A stretch of DNA of 64,000 nt, from assembly GCA_039583875.1 (NCBI GenBank), contig CM077147.1, forward strand, positions 155,643,846 to 155,707,845, in the 5' to 3' direction. This stretch comes from Platanthera guangdongensis (Eukaryota > Streptophyta > Magnoliopsida > Asparagales > Orchidaceae). The position numbers and the translations under genes were made by a program. Under the pieces are notes generated by a model, which had not been told where the DNA came from, made no database searches, and worked only from the letters and a program-made list of their open reading frames with translations. Position 1 is the stretch's first letter. Each line of letters starts with the position of its first letter. This document shows, piece after piece, positions 46,280 to 58,306 of this stretch.

Positions 46280-48249
46280 TGTAACACCCCCATCTGTCGC
46301 ATGGCATATAACAGAAGGTCGAGCTAGAACCCGACGCCATATACCACAGACAGTCGGAAGGGATACTAAATGAATAATCAAACCAACCAACTACGACTAC
46401 TCGTCCTAATCACAGAGCATTCTAGCGGAAGATTTTAAAGTTGAAAGAACCCAAAATTAAATCCATCAATATGAATGTCCACAGCTACAACAACAGGAAT
46501 GAAACCCCAAATACACAGAAATGGGTACATGGCCTTATGACCTTACAAATGTTCACTTAATAAAGAGTGTTTTACATACATCGGCTCGCAGGCCGGCCAC
46601 ACATGATAAATATAAAAACAGCTATTCTACGGCCTTCTAGGGCCAGCACAACAACATGGGCTCCAGCCCGCTATTTGGTGCTCGGCTCCGCAGCACCTGC
46701 AAGCACATACCACCGCACGGTGGCAAATAAAGCAACGGTCAGCTAAAAGCCGACCAAATTATAACGACCCCGCCCCTTACTCGGGACGGCGGTGCTATTT
46801 CCCTGCATAACACTAGCCCAACAATATATATAGCGCAATTATAACTCGCCACAGGTGTAGGTTCGCACGGCCAAACACCCCGTGCACTCAGGGCACATTC
46901 ATGGTGAACCCTGACCCATCAGTGCATTCACCACCACCCCCAGGATGGCAACAACATGTGAGCATTTAGCCTTTCTGACCACCGTCTAAGGCTCCAACTA
47001 TACAAACGGCCAGTCACCGTCTTCGGGTCTCTCGCACCGAACCACATAGCCTAGGTCCAATTCCACTTGCCCGTTGCTCACGCCGCATGTCCAATTTAAG
47101 TCCTTTGCGCGGGCCAAGCTTCTCTCGGATACCAAATTTTCCAAAACAATCTCATAACCCAGTTATGATCAAGGCCGGTTCCCAGACCGCCAAGTTAGCA
47201 GAACACGTTTCCGCTAAGTTTTCCGGGTGCGCCTTGAAGCTAACCTCCAAGGATCCCTGCTGCAATCTACCGCGTAGAAACCCGAAAAATCCAAAGCACG
47301 GAGTCTTCTCCGGCAAAACCACATCAAATGCAACATCACCAATCCAGACAAAACACGTCCGGGTAGGCTTCACACACAATGCCTATGCCCGTACTTACGA
47401 TTCCGGGCTCTATATGCAACACAAGGGGGACTATTCATATCAACCCCAAGGAACACCACGCACTCGCCGCACACTCGCGGGAGCGGTGTTCCCTATGCAA
47501 AAGAAAGAGCTTCAAACGCTCAAGTTGAGAATTGTTACCCTTGTAGTCCGTTTTGGCGCCATGGAAAAACTACGCGGTTAGAATTCTTCGCAATGACCTT
47601 CCCTCCACGGATCCGCTCTCCGATTTCGAAACGGTGCTCCAATGCTCCACCGGCGGCCGGAAACCTCCTCCTTCTTCCTCTTCTCTCTCACTTTGGAAGG
47701 GGAGAACTTTGAAGAGAAAATGGGGAATTAACCTCCTATTCCCGGCCTAAAATAGAGCAAGCACTCATCTGAGCCGTCGGATCTAAATTAAAGAAAATGA
47801 ACGGCTCGGATCTGCCCAAAATTCTCCAGACCTGGGCCGAACACGGCTTGGCACACGGCCGTGTCCCAGGCCGTGTGCCTCGATCCAGGCACGATCGACG
47901 AACTGAGAAACGCACACGGGCCAAGACACGCCCGTGTCTGACTTGACACGCCCGTGTCGGGTTCCTCGACACGCCCGTGTTCGTGGGCGTGTCACGCATA
48001 ACCGCCACGGCAACGGACACGACCCATCAGGACACGGGTAGGGACATGGGTTGGCACATGCCCGTGTCGGATGACACGCCTGTGTCATCCGGCCGTGTTT
48101 CTGGCCGTGTCCTTCTCGGGTTGAAAACGGCCAAAAATCACCAGCCAGACACGGCCTTGGACACGCCCGTGTCCTAGGCCGTGTACTCCTACATGCACCA
48201 AAAACCCTTTTTTCGCGATCGACTCGCACACAACTTTCAGGGCGTTACA
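46280..48249 (-). repeat. 5' LTR of Ty3-inner (1,970 bp)
   Basis: Nearly identical to 39425-41395. U3 palindrome array at about 47835-48190. Confidence 0.95.
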
Positions 48250-49321
48250 CACCGCACTAGCTTTACCTCCGTGGATCGGAGTCGGCTCGCGATTTGGAGC
48301 TTCGAAGCTCCTTCAATGGCCGGATCTAGCTTCTTCTTCCTTCCTTGGCTCTCCTCTCTCTCTAAGCTTTAGAAAGATAATCACTCATGAAAAGTGAGGG
48401 TTTTAATATCCAATCCCGGGTATATCACAGTAGGAACAACCCCCAACCGTCGGATCCCAAAATAAAGAAATGAAGGGCTTTGATTCGGGACTGAAATGCC
48501 CAATCTGGATCGCACACGGCCTGGCACACGCCCGTGTCCAGGGCCGTGTGCCTCATTCGCCATCGAAATCGACTCGCCTGGAACAACACTCGGGCATCGA
48601 ACACGCCCATGTTCAACCTGACACGCCCGTGTTCCACCTGACACGGTCGTGTGGCCGGCCGTGTACCCCCATCGATTTACCCGAATTGAACCCGAGCACT
48701 GCACGGGTTCTAGGACACGCCCGTGTCCTTGCCCGTGTCTACCTCAACACGCCTGGGCTCCAGGCTATATACACGGTCTCGACACTCGACACTTCGTCGA
48801 GCGAAGATCATCGACCTGACGACACGGCCTTGGACACGCCCGTATCCTAGGCCGTGTGCCTTCACTCGACACATCGTCGAGAAAAATTCGTCGACTCCCT
48901 GGGACGAGTGTCAACACGGTCCGACACGCCCTGCGACACGCCTGTGTCACAGGCCGTGTGACATATCTCGCCACTTCGTCGAGCGCAGTGTCGACTTCAT
49001 GGGCCGAGTGTCGACATGGGTCGACACGCCCTGCAACACGCCCGTGTCGCAGGCCGTGTGCCCTGTCTCGACACAACGTCGAGCGAAATTCGTCGACACC
49101 CTGGGCCGATCGTCGACACGGCCTTGACACGCCCTGCGACACGCCCGTATCGCAGGCCGTGTTCTTTGCTCGACGATCGTCGACACCAAAATCATCGACC
49201 TCTCGACCAACTCGATGACACAAGCCTGACACGCCCGTGTCCCAGGCCGTGTGCCTCCTGCGAGAACCCAAAACTGGCCCAAAACGTCACCCGTCGCTCC
49301 TTTGAGTTTCGGGGCGTTATA
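48250..49321 (-). repeat. 5' LTR of Ty3-outer, 5' portion
   Basis: Resumes after Ty3-inner with the duplicated CACCG and ends GCGTTATA (CA mutated to TA) before the TSD TTGGA. Confidence 0.92.
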
Positions 49322-50360
49322 TTGGATCTCTCATCTGAGACTATTTATCTAATCGGCTCATCATTGATATAATCATCTTCATCACTATCGCGACTCAAGT
49401 ACTACTCATATCTTAGAACTTGATCACCGAACGCCTTACGATCGATGTAAACATATTCTCTGTATAGAAAGAAATATCTTGGTATGATCACAGAGTATTC
49501 CATAACTAATAATAATTTGGCAAGATCAATGAGTTATAAGCCAAAGAATGCATGGCTAATTATGTTGAAGTCAGGAAAATCCCAACTCAAAATGTTCGGA
49601 TCTAAATGTAATCTAAGGTTACTGGTCGTAAAATTCAGCCGACCAGCTCTAAAGGGTAGAGCGAAGAAGAGAAATGAGTAAACCCTGGTGCTGTAGTAGG
49701 GAGGTCTCATAACATACTCAACAATTTGGGAGGAACTTCCCCTCCATAACCAAAATGGCTAAGCAAGTTATGAGAAAGAATCTCAGCACACAAAAAGGGG
49801 AGGGGTTTCATTAGATTTTTTAGGTGTCATTCAGGGTACTCACGTGTTCCTATTTATAGACAAATCCCGGGGGATTTTGTAGGAGAGAATACCCAACCCA
49901 GATGAGGTTTCGTTTCTGGACTTGGGGACTTGGCGTTTATAGAGAGATCTCGCACATACTCGTCGATAGCCGTCCACTTGGGCGAGTAACTCACACGCAT
50001 ATGGCATTAACTGCTCATGCGGGCTGTAATTGTTCCTGATTGTTAACTTTAACGTGATCTTTGACTTTGGCCTTGGTCTACGTGGCACGATTGGGTCTAT
50101 CCGTGACAAATATGGGTTGTATAAGCTACCAGATGTATGTATAGTACCTGTACAACCCATATTCTCGAAGGTGGACCCCCCATTTCAAAGCCAGGTCAGC
50201 AAGAAGTCAAGGTCAACACCCAACATGGGTAAAAGTCAGTATTCAAGACTATAGAAGGTCTGGGAAAGTATGGCGAGCTCCCATCAGATACTCTCCAGGT
50301 AGGCAACTAGAGCAGTTGCTCGCCCGCGGCAAAGCGAGCTCCCTCCGAAGTTGCCCAGTC
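49322..50360. other. Unassigned stretch, old LTR-like sequence
   Basis: No coding sequence recognised. A minus-strand TATAAATAG box near 49851-49859 hints at an old reverse LTR. A perfect 13-bp inverted repeat lies at 50109-50121 and 50151-50163. Confidence 0.4.
50109..50163. repeat. 13-bp perfect inverted repeat
   Basis: AATATGGGTTGTA and TACAACCCATATT around 29 nt. Could fold as a hairpin; no role known. Confidence 0.7.
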
Positions 50361-50801
50361 GATGGTGGGTGGGGCTATAAATAAGACTCCCTTCGTTGGA
50401 TTTGCCTATAGATAGGACCTCAATGGTAAAATAATATGGACTTTGGAATCTCGCAAAAGATCTCGACCACCTAATTTCTTGGATTTCGAGCTGAGCCATT
50501 GGATCCTTTCCTCAGAGAGACAAGCCATGACCTAGAGACTATCCATCTTAGTCACCGCCTTGACTTAGTTGCTAGCTAGAATCTTCCTTGTACCCTACTC
50601 TGAAATATTTGGTTTTGGAGGGTAAGCTTATTCAAAGCATTCAGGTACGTGGTGGGACCACCCTGCCGCAACATCTGGGGTCCATTTTGTTGTCCCTCTA
50701 TTTGTGTGTCCGCCTATTAGCTGTCGAGCACGACCGCTGGACCAGTAACCTTAGGGTACCTTAATCCAAATTTTGGAGTAGGGATTTTCCTAGATTCAAC
50801 A
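50361..50801 (+). repeat. LTR 3' portion of a sense Tat-lineage element
   Basis: CTATAAATA box at about 50370, then about 430 nt ending GATTCAACA. Directly followed by a TTTGGCACGGTGAGCG segment resembling the TTGGCGCCGTCTGTGG primer region of Tat elements. The LTR start was not located. Confidence 0.5.
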
Positions 50802-52413
50802 CTTTGGCACGGTGAGCGTGGATCGTAGAAGAGGAAGAAAGTTTCTTGAGTAGGTGAGATGGTGGATGGAGACGAGAATGGAGAGATGGATTGCAAATCA
50901 GTAGGAGTTGGCAACTCGACAAAAGAAGGCAGCTTCGTGACCATGGTGGTTTTTGAGGAGTTTACGCGGAGGATTGAGAGGGCCATACTCACTGGGTACC
51001 ATCCCCACATAGAGACAACGATGACCTCACCCCACCGCAGGACTCCATTCGAGGAAGGGGAGCCGCCCAAGCGACCAGGGAAGGAACAGATAAGAAAAGA
51101 GCAGGAACGACCAATGCAGTCATGTTACTGTCTGGCAAGTACCCGAGACGTTTGATTTTGTGACGTGGAAGACCCGAAAAAATTCCATGATACTCGGCAC
51201 GGTGGCCAGTATTGGGAAGATGCTCGCTAGTATGAAGACCATCATCTTCTAGGAGGGAGGAGCCCCTTCTCTGATGAAGTGTTAACAACCCCAATTTCTA
51301 AAGGCTTCAGAGAGCCCGCCCTGAGCTACTACTCCGACAGAGATGACCTGATCAATCATCTTCAATGGTTAGAGGACGTGTTGTCTATCCGTACCATGAT
51401 TGATGCCTTTAAGTGCAGATTCGTCTCTATCACCTTCAAGGGGAAGGCAAGAGACTGGTTCCGCCAGCTACCAGAAGGATCCATCTACCGCTTCAAGGGC
51501 CTCCATCGGGGCCTGATGACGAGGTTCACGACGTCCAAGAAGAGAAATAAGGAGGCGACCACACTCTTCAAGATCCAGTAAGGCAGGTAGGATAGTCTTG
51601 TCCACTACATCGATCATTTCCAAGAAGAAGTTCTTGAAGTGGAGCAGGTGGATAGCTTCACGTTGTAGTTAGCCCTGAAGTTTAGTCTGAAGCAAGGTCT
51701 CTTCAACTTGGATACTGACACGAAACACCCAAGGTCATATGAGGACATGATCGAGAGGGAAAACAAGTTCGTGTAGGTAGAGGAGAAGAATCCAGACTTC
51801 TTTGCAAGATTGGATGGAGAGAACCTGGGAGCCAGAGAAAGAGGAGGAACTTCGGAGGTGAGGGCTAGAGTAGTATCGGGGAGGTAGGAAGGGCGAAGGA
51901 TGTGGGAAGAACCCAGGAGGGTGGTGGCGCGAAGAAGGCAGGAGAGGCCTCACAAGAAGGAAGAGAGGAGTCCCGTAGCACCTCCGGAGAGATGGGAGGA
52001 AGCACTATGATTCCAATATCCTGTGAATCGATCCCTGTGGAGGCCACCAGGAAGGCCCTAACACCAAAATCTTGAAAGGAGGAATGACAATCAGCCGGAG
52101 AGGAGGCGGGGAAGATCTCAGGTGCTTGACAAGGGAATAAGAATCGCAGGTGGGTTCAGCCGGTGAGGAAACAAGCGGAAGAGGTTCCCCTTTACTGTTA
52201 TCTGCATCGAGTAGAGAGGCACAAAACTTTGGCTTGTGCTGATTTTAGGGAGGCAAGGAGGAGGTTAAAAGTAGGAGCAGTGGAGTGGGAGAAGCCGAGA
52301 TAAGAGGACCCCATGGGATCGATAATGTTCCAAGCTCTAGGGAGGAGTAGGAACGAAGATCGGGTCGACCAAGGCGCTTGCTGGAAGGTGGTCCAAGGCC
52401 CAGTAGGAGTTCA
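50802..52413 (+). pseudogene. gag of a Tat-lineage Ty3 element
   Basis: Leader frame 50859-51155, then a clear Gag domain at 51279-51581 (FKGKARDWFRQLPEGSI and IDHFQEEVLEVEQVD-like continuation to about 51680) and a degraded zinc-knuckle-like YCYLHRVERHKTLACADF near 52194-52250. Several stops. The sequence breaks off where the copia D LTR begins. Orientation is opposite to the Tat relic at 11473/23439, so this is a separate copy. Confidence 0.7.
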
Positions 52414-53832
52414 TGTAGGTGTAGGGAATATTACCCTTCAATGTTCCCTAATATTTGAAGAGGCATCACCATCATGCTAAGTGCATATTGTATTTGTTTA
52501 GCCTTTAATCTCAATGTATTACCTGGCTAAAATGTTCTAACCAAATAGTTAGAAACGAACAGGTAGTCACTAAGTGTGTCTCAGCTGACCTGAGAAAACC
52601 GTAGAGAAAGCTGTATAGAAGAAGAAATTCCGCTGAGATATTTTCAAAAGAAGAAATTCCGCTGAGACAAAAGCCAGTCTTAGCCCATTCGCTGAGACAA
52701 TTTCAAAAGAAGAAATTTCGCTGAGACAGAAGCCAGTCTCAACCCATCCACTGTGACAATTTCAAAAGAAGAAATTTCACTGAGATAGAACCTTATCTCA
52801 GCCCATCCGCATAGACAAAGTCAAAATTAAGTCATTGACTTCTATAACCCATTTTGGCGGTTTGTAGATAAGTACATGATTACTTTATTCCAGAATGGAT
52901 AAGTCTTATAAGATGTTGCAGAGTGCCGTTGTGGATGCAAGATAATATAAAGTAAGTCTTTTAGGTCAAGAAAAAAAGGACTAGAGCCCGGAACGCACTT
53001 GTGCTATAACTCAAAAAGAAAAGAGATAATGGACTTCTTCTTAAAGCTGCAGTTTGAACACAGAGCTTCTGCCATTACTGGAACAGCTGCTGCTTGGTAT
53101 AATTAAAGTCCATCTGGACTAAAGAAGTAGGTCTTCTTCAAGTAAGAAGATCAAGAAGGAGCTGAACCCAAAGCTAAAAGATCAAATCTGCTGCTCAGCT
53201 CCAGATCACCTTTTTGGTCAAAGCTCACAATAGAAGACCAAGCTGAAAGATAATATTTATGTCTTCTATTGTAAAAACTTTGTATTTTACTTATATAGGA
53301 ACCTTTGGTTCTAAGTGTTGGGCTTGGCATGTGTGTAGGGCCTTGCCTGAGTTGTAGGGCTTTTGATCCTGAGTGGTAGAGCCTTTGTTCCTGAGTTGTA
53401 GGGCCTTTGTGCCTTAGTTATATGGCCTTTATGCCTGAGTTGTAGGGCTTGTGAGCCTGAGCTGTAGGCCTTCTTGATAGGGCCGAGGTAGGTGACCTAG
53501 AGAGGCACTGAGCTGTAGGAGTACAAGTGTACTCTGAGTGTAGGGCTTTTGCCTAAGGTAGGGTTTTGGGAGAAAACCTGAGAGATACTGCGGGATCTGT
53601 GCTATAAGCTCATATTGACTCGAGATTGAAGAGTTGTCCTTGTCTAACAAATCATTAGAAAAGTGGGAGGGAAAGTGGATGTACCCAAACCTTGGGGAAC
53701 CACTATAAAATAACTATGTGCTTTTTTGTGTTTGTTGGTTTAGCTTTCAAATAGCCTAAAAATAGGAAGAAAGACACACTACACATATTCACCCCCTCTA
53801 GGTACTTTAGGCACTACCCTTAATAACTATCA
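52414..53832 (+). repeat. 5' LTR of copia D (about 1.4 kb)
   Basis: Ends ACTATCA before the primer site. U3 has about three tandem ~62-bp units at 52620-52815 carrying GCTGAGAC and GTCTCAGC arms. A second tandem array (about 30-bp unit, CCTGAGTTGTAGGGC) lies at about 53345-53475. Confidence 0.65.
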
Positions 53833-53834
53833 AG

Positions 53835-53845
53835 TGGTATCAGAG
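53835..53845 (+). other. Primer-binding site of copia D
   Basis: TGGTATCAGAG, 2 nt after the LTR end. Confidence 0.85.
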
Positions 53846-54008
53846 GGAGGTGTGTCAAAAAGACTTAACAGTCTGACCAGATCTTACAAAGGGTAGTTAT
53901 AAACTTCAAGATGTCTGCAGTAGAGGCTCATAAGGAGATGCGCTCTATAAAGATGCCCATATGTAGAAATTAAACTTTGGCATATGGAAGCAAAGGGTCA
54001 GGCTGTTC

Positions 54009-55408
54009 ATGGAAGCCTCTGACCCTAGGATCTATATAACTATTCAGGAGGGACCTTTTATTCCCCAAAAGGCCACCACCATAGATCCAAATCTGAGAGT
54101 GCCCAAGGTATACACTGAAATGACCAGGGATGAGGTAGCACTGGCTACCATGGATAAGAGAGCTACGAACATTATAGTCAGTGCTATTAATGATTCCACC
54201 TTCCAGAACTTATTGCACTGTGAGATTGCCAAGGAGATATGAGAGACACTAAATGTCTACATGGAGGGAACTGAGGAGGTCAGGGATGAAAGGAAATCTC
54301 TGCTCAATCAGGAATATAAAGCCTTCAGATAGACCAGCAAGGACAACATAGCTAAATGCTATGAAAGATTTTTCAAGATTGTGAATGAGCTGAGGACCTA
54401 TGGAAGGGTCTTTAGCAACTATGAGCTGAACGACAAGTTCCTCGGATCTCTAATCAGAGACTGGGACACAAAGATCTGTGCAATCAGAGAGGTGACCAAG
54501 CTTACTTAAACTCCTCCCCATACTCTATTTGGGAAGCTGCTCTCCTATGAGATGCAACTATCTGCCAGGAAGTAGGAGGAGACCACCAACAGGTACCATG
54601 CAAAAGAGAAGGCAGTGGCCTTCAAATTTATGAGCTCTAAGAAGAGTAAGGAAAGAACTCCCTCTCCTCCAAGGAGGCCAGCTGATTCAAACAGCTCTGA
54701 ACCCAGCACATCTGACTGCAATATGTCAAATGGGGAGTTTGTTGCTTTCCTAAGGCAGTTCCAAAAGATTATGAAGATGAAGTAATGGAAGAGCATGCAT
54801 TCCTCCACTTCAGGCTACAAGAAAGACAACGGGAGACATGGGAAGAAATCCTCCCAGGAAGACAGGTATAATTCCAAAACTAGTAAACATATTTCTACTA
54901 ATGTAATATGTTATTGTTGTAGCAAGCTTGGGCATATCATTGCTGACTGCCCAGCCAAGAGAAAGGAAACAAGTGAGAAGAAGAAGCTCTACCACAAGGG
55001 GAAGAAAGATAAATCGTTTCTCTCAAAGAAGGAGAAGAGCTGGAGTCAAACAGCTACTGTGGACTGATGGCCATGATAGAAGGAGAATCCAGCAAGGATC
55101 GATCTGATCCTGATGAGGAACCGATACACTCTATCTCTTCTTCTTATTCTGAATATAAGACTGGCACTGACTCTGCTGCTTGCTCCTCCTCTGATAGTGA
55201 GGATGGTTCAGGCTCAGAGAAGGTTATCATCAAATTAATTGATAAGTATGGGGCCCTACTTGAAGCATTTAGAAAATTCAAGAAGCTTGCTAAAGAGCTC
55301 AACATCCTTAGGCCAATTAAGGATGAGTGGGAAGCTAAGATCAAAGAATTCAATGATGTGGCTACCAACTTAGTTGAGCTCCAAGGAATCATTGATAAGC
55401 ACACTTAG
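54009..55408 (+). pseudogene. gag of copia D
   Basis: Capsid region 54009 to about 54785 with stops near 54240, 54333, 54508 and 54573; CCHC zinc knuckle CYCCSKLGHIIADC at about 54909-54950; Lys-rich linker; then a Ser/Asp/Glu-rich and coiled-coil tail (55067-55408). The layout is that of SIRE-type Gag. Confidence 0.75.
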
Positions 55409-56303
55409 ATAAGACATTCAAATAAAAAACTCATTCAGAAGCTTAAGGATGATCTCCTCAAGGAGAAGAGTCTAGTGGCTAAGTTTTCAAAGAATAGGAC
55501 AGTGTTGTCATAGATTGACTCATTCACCTCTCAGAGTAATAAGTGGGGTTTGGGATTCAAGTAGAACACTAGAGCCGACTCTTCTAATTAGAAAGGAAAG
55601 GCTCCCGTTGTGCCTCAAACTACTTTTAAAGAGCTTGTTTTCCCTTCAAACTATTATGATCATGAGAGTATTTATTGTCATTGGATAAATGGGAGATTCA
55701 GTAGTGTGAACAAGAATGTTCTTAGCTAAAGTGGAAGGTAGAGTATGGGCTTGAGTGCCTTTAAGGCCTCACATGAGGAAATACAGATGACCCATCCTGG
55801 ACCATTTATGTTTGGTGCCCCATCCCCCTGACTTAAGATAAAGGAAGCAGCTACTTCCAAGCCTCTTCCAGCAAAATCAGTGGCTGCTGTCAAGTCTGTA
55901 GCTCAGCCCTATAAAGCAATATCTGATGTTATCAACACATGCTCAGCCTCCAAACTGTGACTTGTTGATATCAACAAGATAAAGACTTTTTAGGCCAGCT
56001 ATAGACAGTAAATGTGCCATGTGATTGCTGAGAAAACAGGAGTAATGCTGATGTCTTCTTTAATGAACAACAAAAAGTTGCCTCCACTTCTAAAACTGTT
56101 CAGAAGAGAAGATACAATATTCATGAGCATTGATACGGTGGGAAGGTGGGCTACTTTGCCATAGATTTTTGGCATAACCCCAAAGTGCCTAATACAAAGA
56201 AGGGCACTAAGCCCAGGTAGAGAGTTGTGCAAAATTCTTATGCTGCTGACGTACACCTAGGACCCAAAATGATTTGGGCTCCTAAGGTTAAATAAATTAT
56301 CTT

Positions 56304-57024
56304 TTGCAGGTTAGTCCAAGTACACTTCTGGATCAGATTTGGTACTTGTATAGTGGATGTTCCCAGCACATGACTGGGATAAGAAGCTTACTCAGATATT
56401 ACTCTCCAATGAAGCATGGACCAAAGATCATATTTGGAGGCTCTGAAAGGGGCATCACCAGAGGCCATGGTATGATTATCAATGGCATAGTCTAAAAAAC
56501 AAGGGTAGCCTATGTAGAGGGGTTGCAACACAACCTGGTAAGCATAAGTCAACTGTGTGACTTGGGCTATGTTATTGAATTCCACAATGACAAGTGCTTG
56601 CTCAAAAAGTCCGTTGACTTAGAGGTCATCCTCTCAGACACTAGGAATGAGAATATTTATTGCTTAGATTTTATATGCATTAATTCTACTCCTGTGTGTC
56701 TTGTAGCTAATGAGGAAGAGTTTCTTTGTGTTCAATGACACAAAAGACTTGCTCACATTAACTATAAGACAATGAACAAATTGTTTTCTAGAAACTTAAT
56801 TAGAAATAGCCCAAATCTAAAATATATTAAGGGTGGCCCTTGTCATGTATACCAAATTGTTAAGCAAACAAGAGCAATATTTAAGAGCATTGGCTCCAAA
56901 GACACTGAAAGATGTCTTTATTTATTGCATATGGACCGTGTATATCAATGTTATCATGTCCCTTTGTCCCTTACATCCGGATAGAACTAGAGGTATAGAC
57001 CGTGTCACCCTCATATTCGTTTAA
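56304..57024 (+). pseudogene. Protease and pre-integrase region of copia D
   Basis: YSGCSQHMTG near 56345 matches the copia protease site DSGCS.HMTG, but the catalytic Asp codon reads TAT (Tyr). The GAG-pre-integrase segment follows (NLVSISQLCDLGYVIEF near 56530; HKRLAHINYKTMNKL near 56740-56785). Stops near 56493 and 56736. Truncated before integrase. Confidence 0.75.
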
Positions 57025-57169
57025 TCCTAGTTTCTTGATCTAGAATAGACTTTCAGAAATTGGTGAGCCCAATATCATATATTGACTCAACTAAACATGA
57101 CCATGTATTTCTCAGTTTCATTCCATCAAGGGGCCCATGGATGTAACTTCTGTCATATAGGAGGAAAAA

Positions 57170-58306
57170 TGTAACGTCCCGAATCCCTCCGAGGCCCCCT
57201 TCCATGATATGTTGATGTGGGATTTGCATGTGGTGTGAGTCGACACGCGGTGTCGTAATCCCGGGTTAAGGATAGTGTGGCAGGTCTACGGGCTCGCCAG
57301 TCGTCACACCGACGGGAGTTGGCAGTTAGACTTGGTCGGTTTGGGCTGTGTCCTCGGTGTTCACGTCCCGAGGCCCCTCCGGCCATGTGAACGGTTGGGC
57401 TGTGTCCTCGTGCTTTCTTCCGAGGCCCCTTCCGGGTCATGCAAGGCCAGTTCGGGCTGTGTTCTTGGTGCACATCTACCCAAGACCCCGCTGGGCCATA
57501 GTACGCATGGGCTCCGCTGTTGTGTTCTTAGCGTTGAGGCGTACGGAGGCCTAGGTGAAGTAGTGTGATACCCGCCTAGTAGTAGAAGTGCCCGTTCTAC
57601 TGTCACCGCCTGGCCACGGCGGCTGATGCCTGAGAGGTTAGCTACCTGCTCGAAAAGTGGGAACTATAGTCTGTGTCGACATAGCAATTGCATGGGTGTG
57701 CATGGGTGAGTCATTGCATAGCATTCATAGCATTTCATAACATTGCACAACAAGATCCTCATCGTATAAGTTTGTATGGGCACTCTTATACGATGAGTTA
57801 CTTTTATGTAACCCGATCCTTAACTTATAAGTTTGTATGAGCATTCTTATAAGTTAAGTTACTTTCCTGCTGTTTCCTATACTTGCTAGTTTAGTGTAGT
57901 TCTTTCATATATGCTGACTATGATGCTGTTACTCTTACACTACTGCCACTTGCTTGTACTTCCTTTACTTGCTTACTTATTATATACTATACTCTTGTTC
58001 CTTTTCTCCGCCCGGTGCCGAGGAGTCGCCGGGGGAGCGGATGTGAAACCACTTAGTCGTTTCGACTAACGGTTGCTACGTCTTCCTTTTTAGGAGGTCA
58101 CGCCGCAGGTAGAGCAGCCGCAGACTACGCCGCAGGACAGCCAGGCCAGGACGACAGGGCCTGACGTGACGGTGCCGTCGATACCGTCTGTTACCGATGT
58201 TAGTGTTTTGCTTACTCTGATGTAGCCCGTTTGGGCATTGTTTAGCTGTACTCTGATATATTGTAGAAGCATGTTTTAGCTTCTCATTATTGATGTATTT
58301 GGACAT
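57170..58306 (+). repeat. 5' LTR of the young Ty3 element
   Basis: Starts TGTAACGTCCCG. Three degenerate ~60-bp units of GGGCTGTGTCCTCGGTG followed by CGAGGCCCC lie at about 57338-57500. Two hairpins lie at 57758-57858. It runs into RT at TTGGACAT (58299-58306), a junction inside or at the end of the LTR. Confidence 0.88.
57758..57858. repeat. Twin 13-bp hairpins in the 5' LTR
   Basis: Hairpin 1: CTCATCGTATAAG (57758-57770) with CTTATACGATGAG (57785-57797). Hairpin 2: CTTAACTTATAAG (57819-57831) with CTTATAAGTTAAG (57846-57858). Loops are 14 nt and nearly the same (TTTGTATGGGCACT, TTTGTATGAGCATT). The three stem differences are compensated on the partner arm. Confidence 0.85.

Larger units (their letters stand above)
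39425..48249 (-). mobile_element. Ty3-inner: younger Tekay-like element nested in Ty3-outer
   Basis: Perfect TSD CACCG (39420-39424 and 48250-48254) splits the 5' LTR of Ty3-outer exactly; the uninterrupted sequence is seen at 32147-32160. LTRs are 1,971 and 1,970 bp with sparse differences by eye. Only three nonsense codons interrupt gag-pol (about 45943, 44189, 43235), so it is the best preserved full-length copy in the window. Confidence 0.95.
30820..49321 (-). mobile_element. Ty3-outer: reverse Tekay/Del-like chromodomain element
   Basis: Perfect TSD TTGGA (30815-30819 and 49322-49326). Read on the minus strand: 5' LTR (48250-49321 plus 38095-39424), primer site, gag, PR-RT-RNaseH-INT-chromodomain, polypurine tract, 3' LTR. 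About 9.7 kb without the nested copy. Coding regions closely resemble Ty3-A. Nonsense codons near 37441, 35775, 35337, 34827 and 33845 and a frameshift near 34690 inactivate it. Confidence 0.93.
52414..57169 (+). mobile_element. Copia D: 5' part of a SIRE-like copia element
   Basis: LTR, primer site, gag, protease and pre-integrase domain in order, cut at 57169 by the Ty3 element that follows. Start of the LTR is uncertain (TGTAGG at 52414 or 52420). Integrase, RT and the 3' LTR are not in the window. Stops throughout. Confidence 0.7.

Noticed and set aside
30820..49321. A tandem duplication of two Ty3 elements
   Set aside because: The two perfect TSDs (TTGGA outer, CACCG inner) and the continuous outer LTR prove nested insertion.
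57275..57606. Frames of 60-106 codons repeated at 57150-57610 and 60720-61210
   Set aside because: Both sets fall inside the two LTR copies of the young Ty3 element; LTR duplication explains their recurrence.
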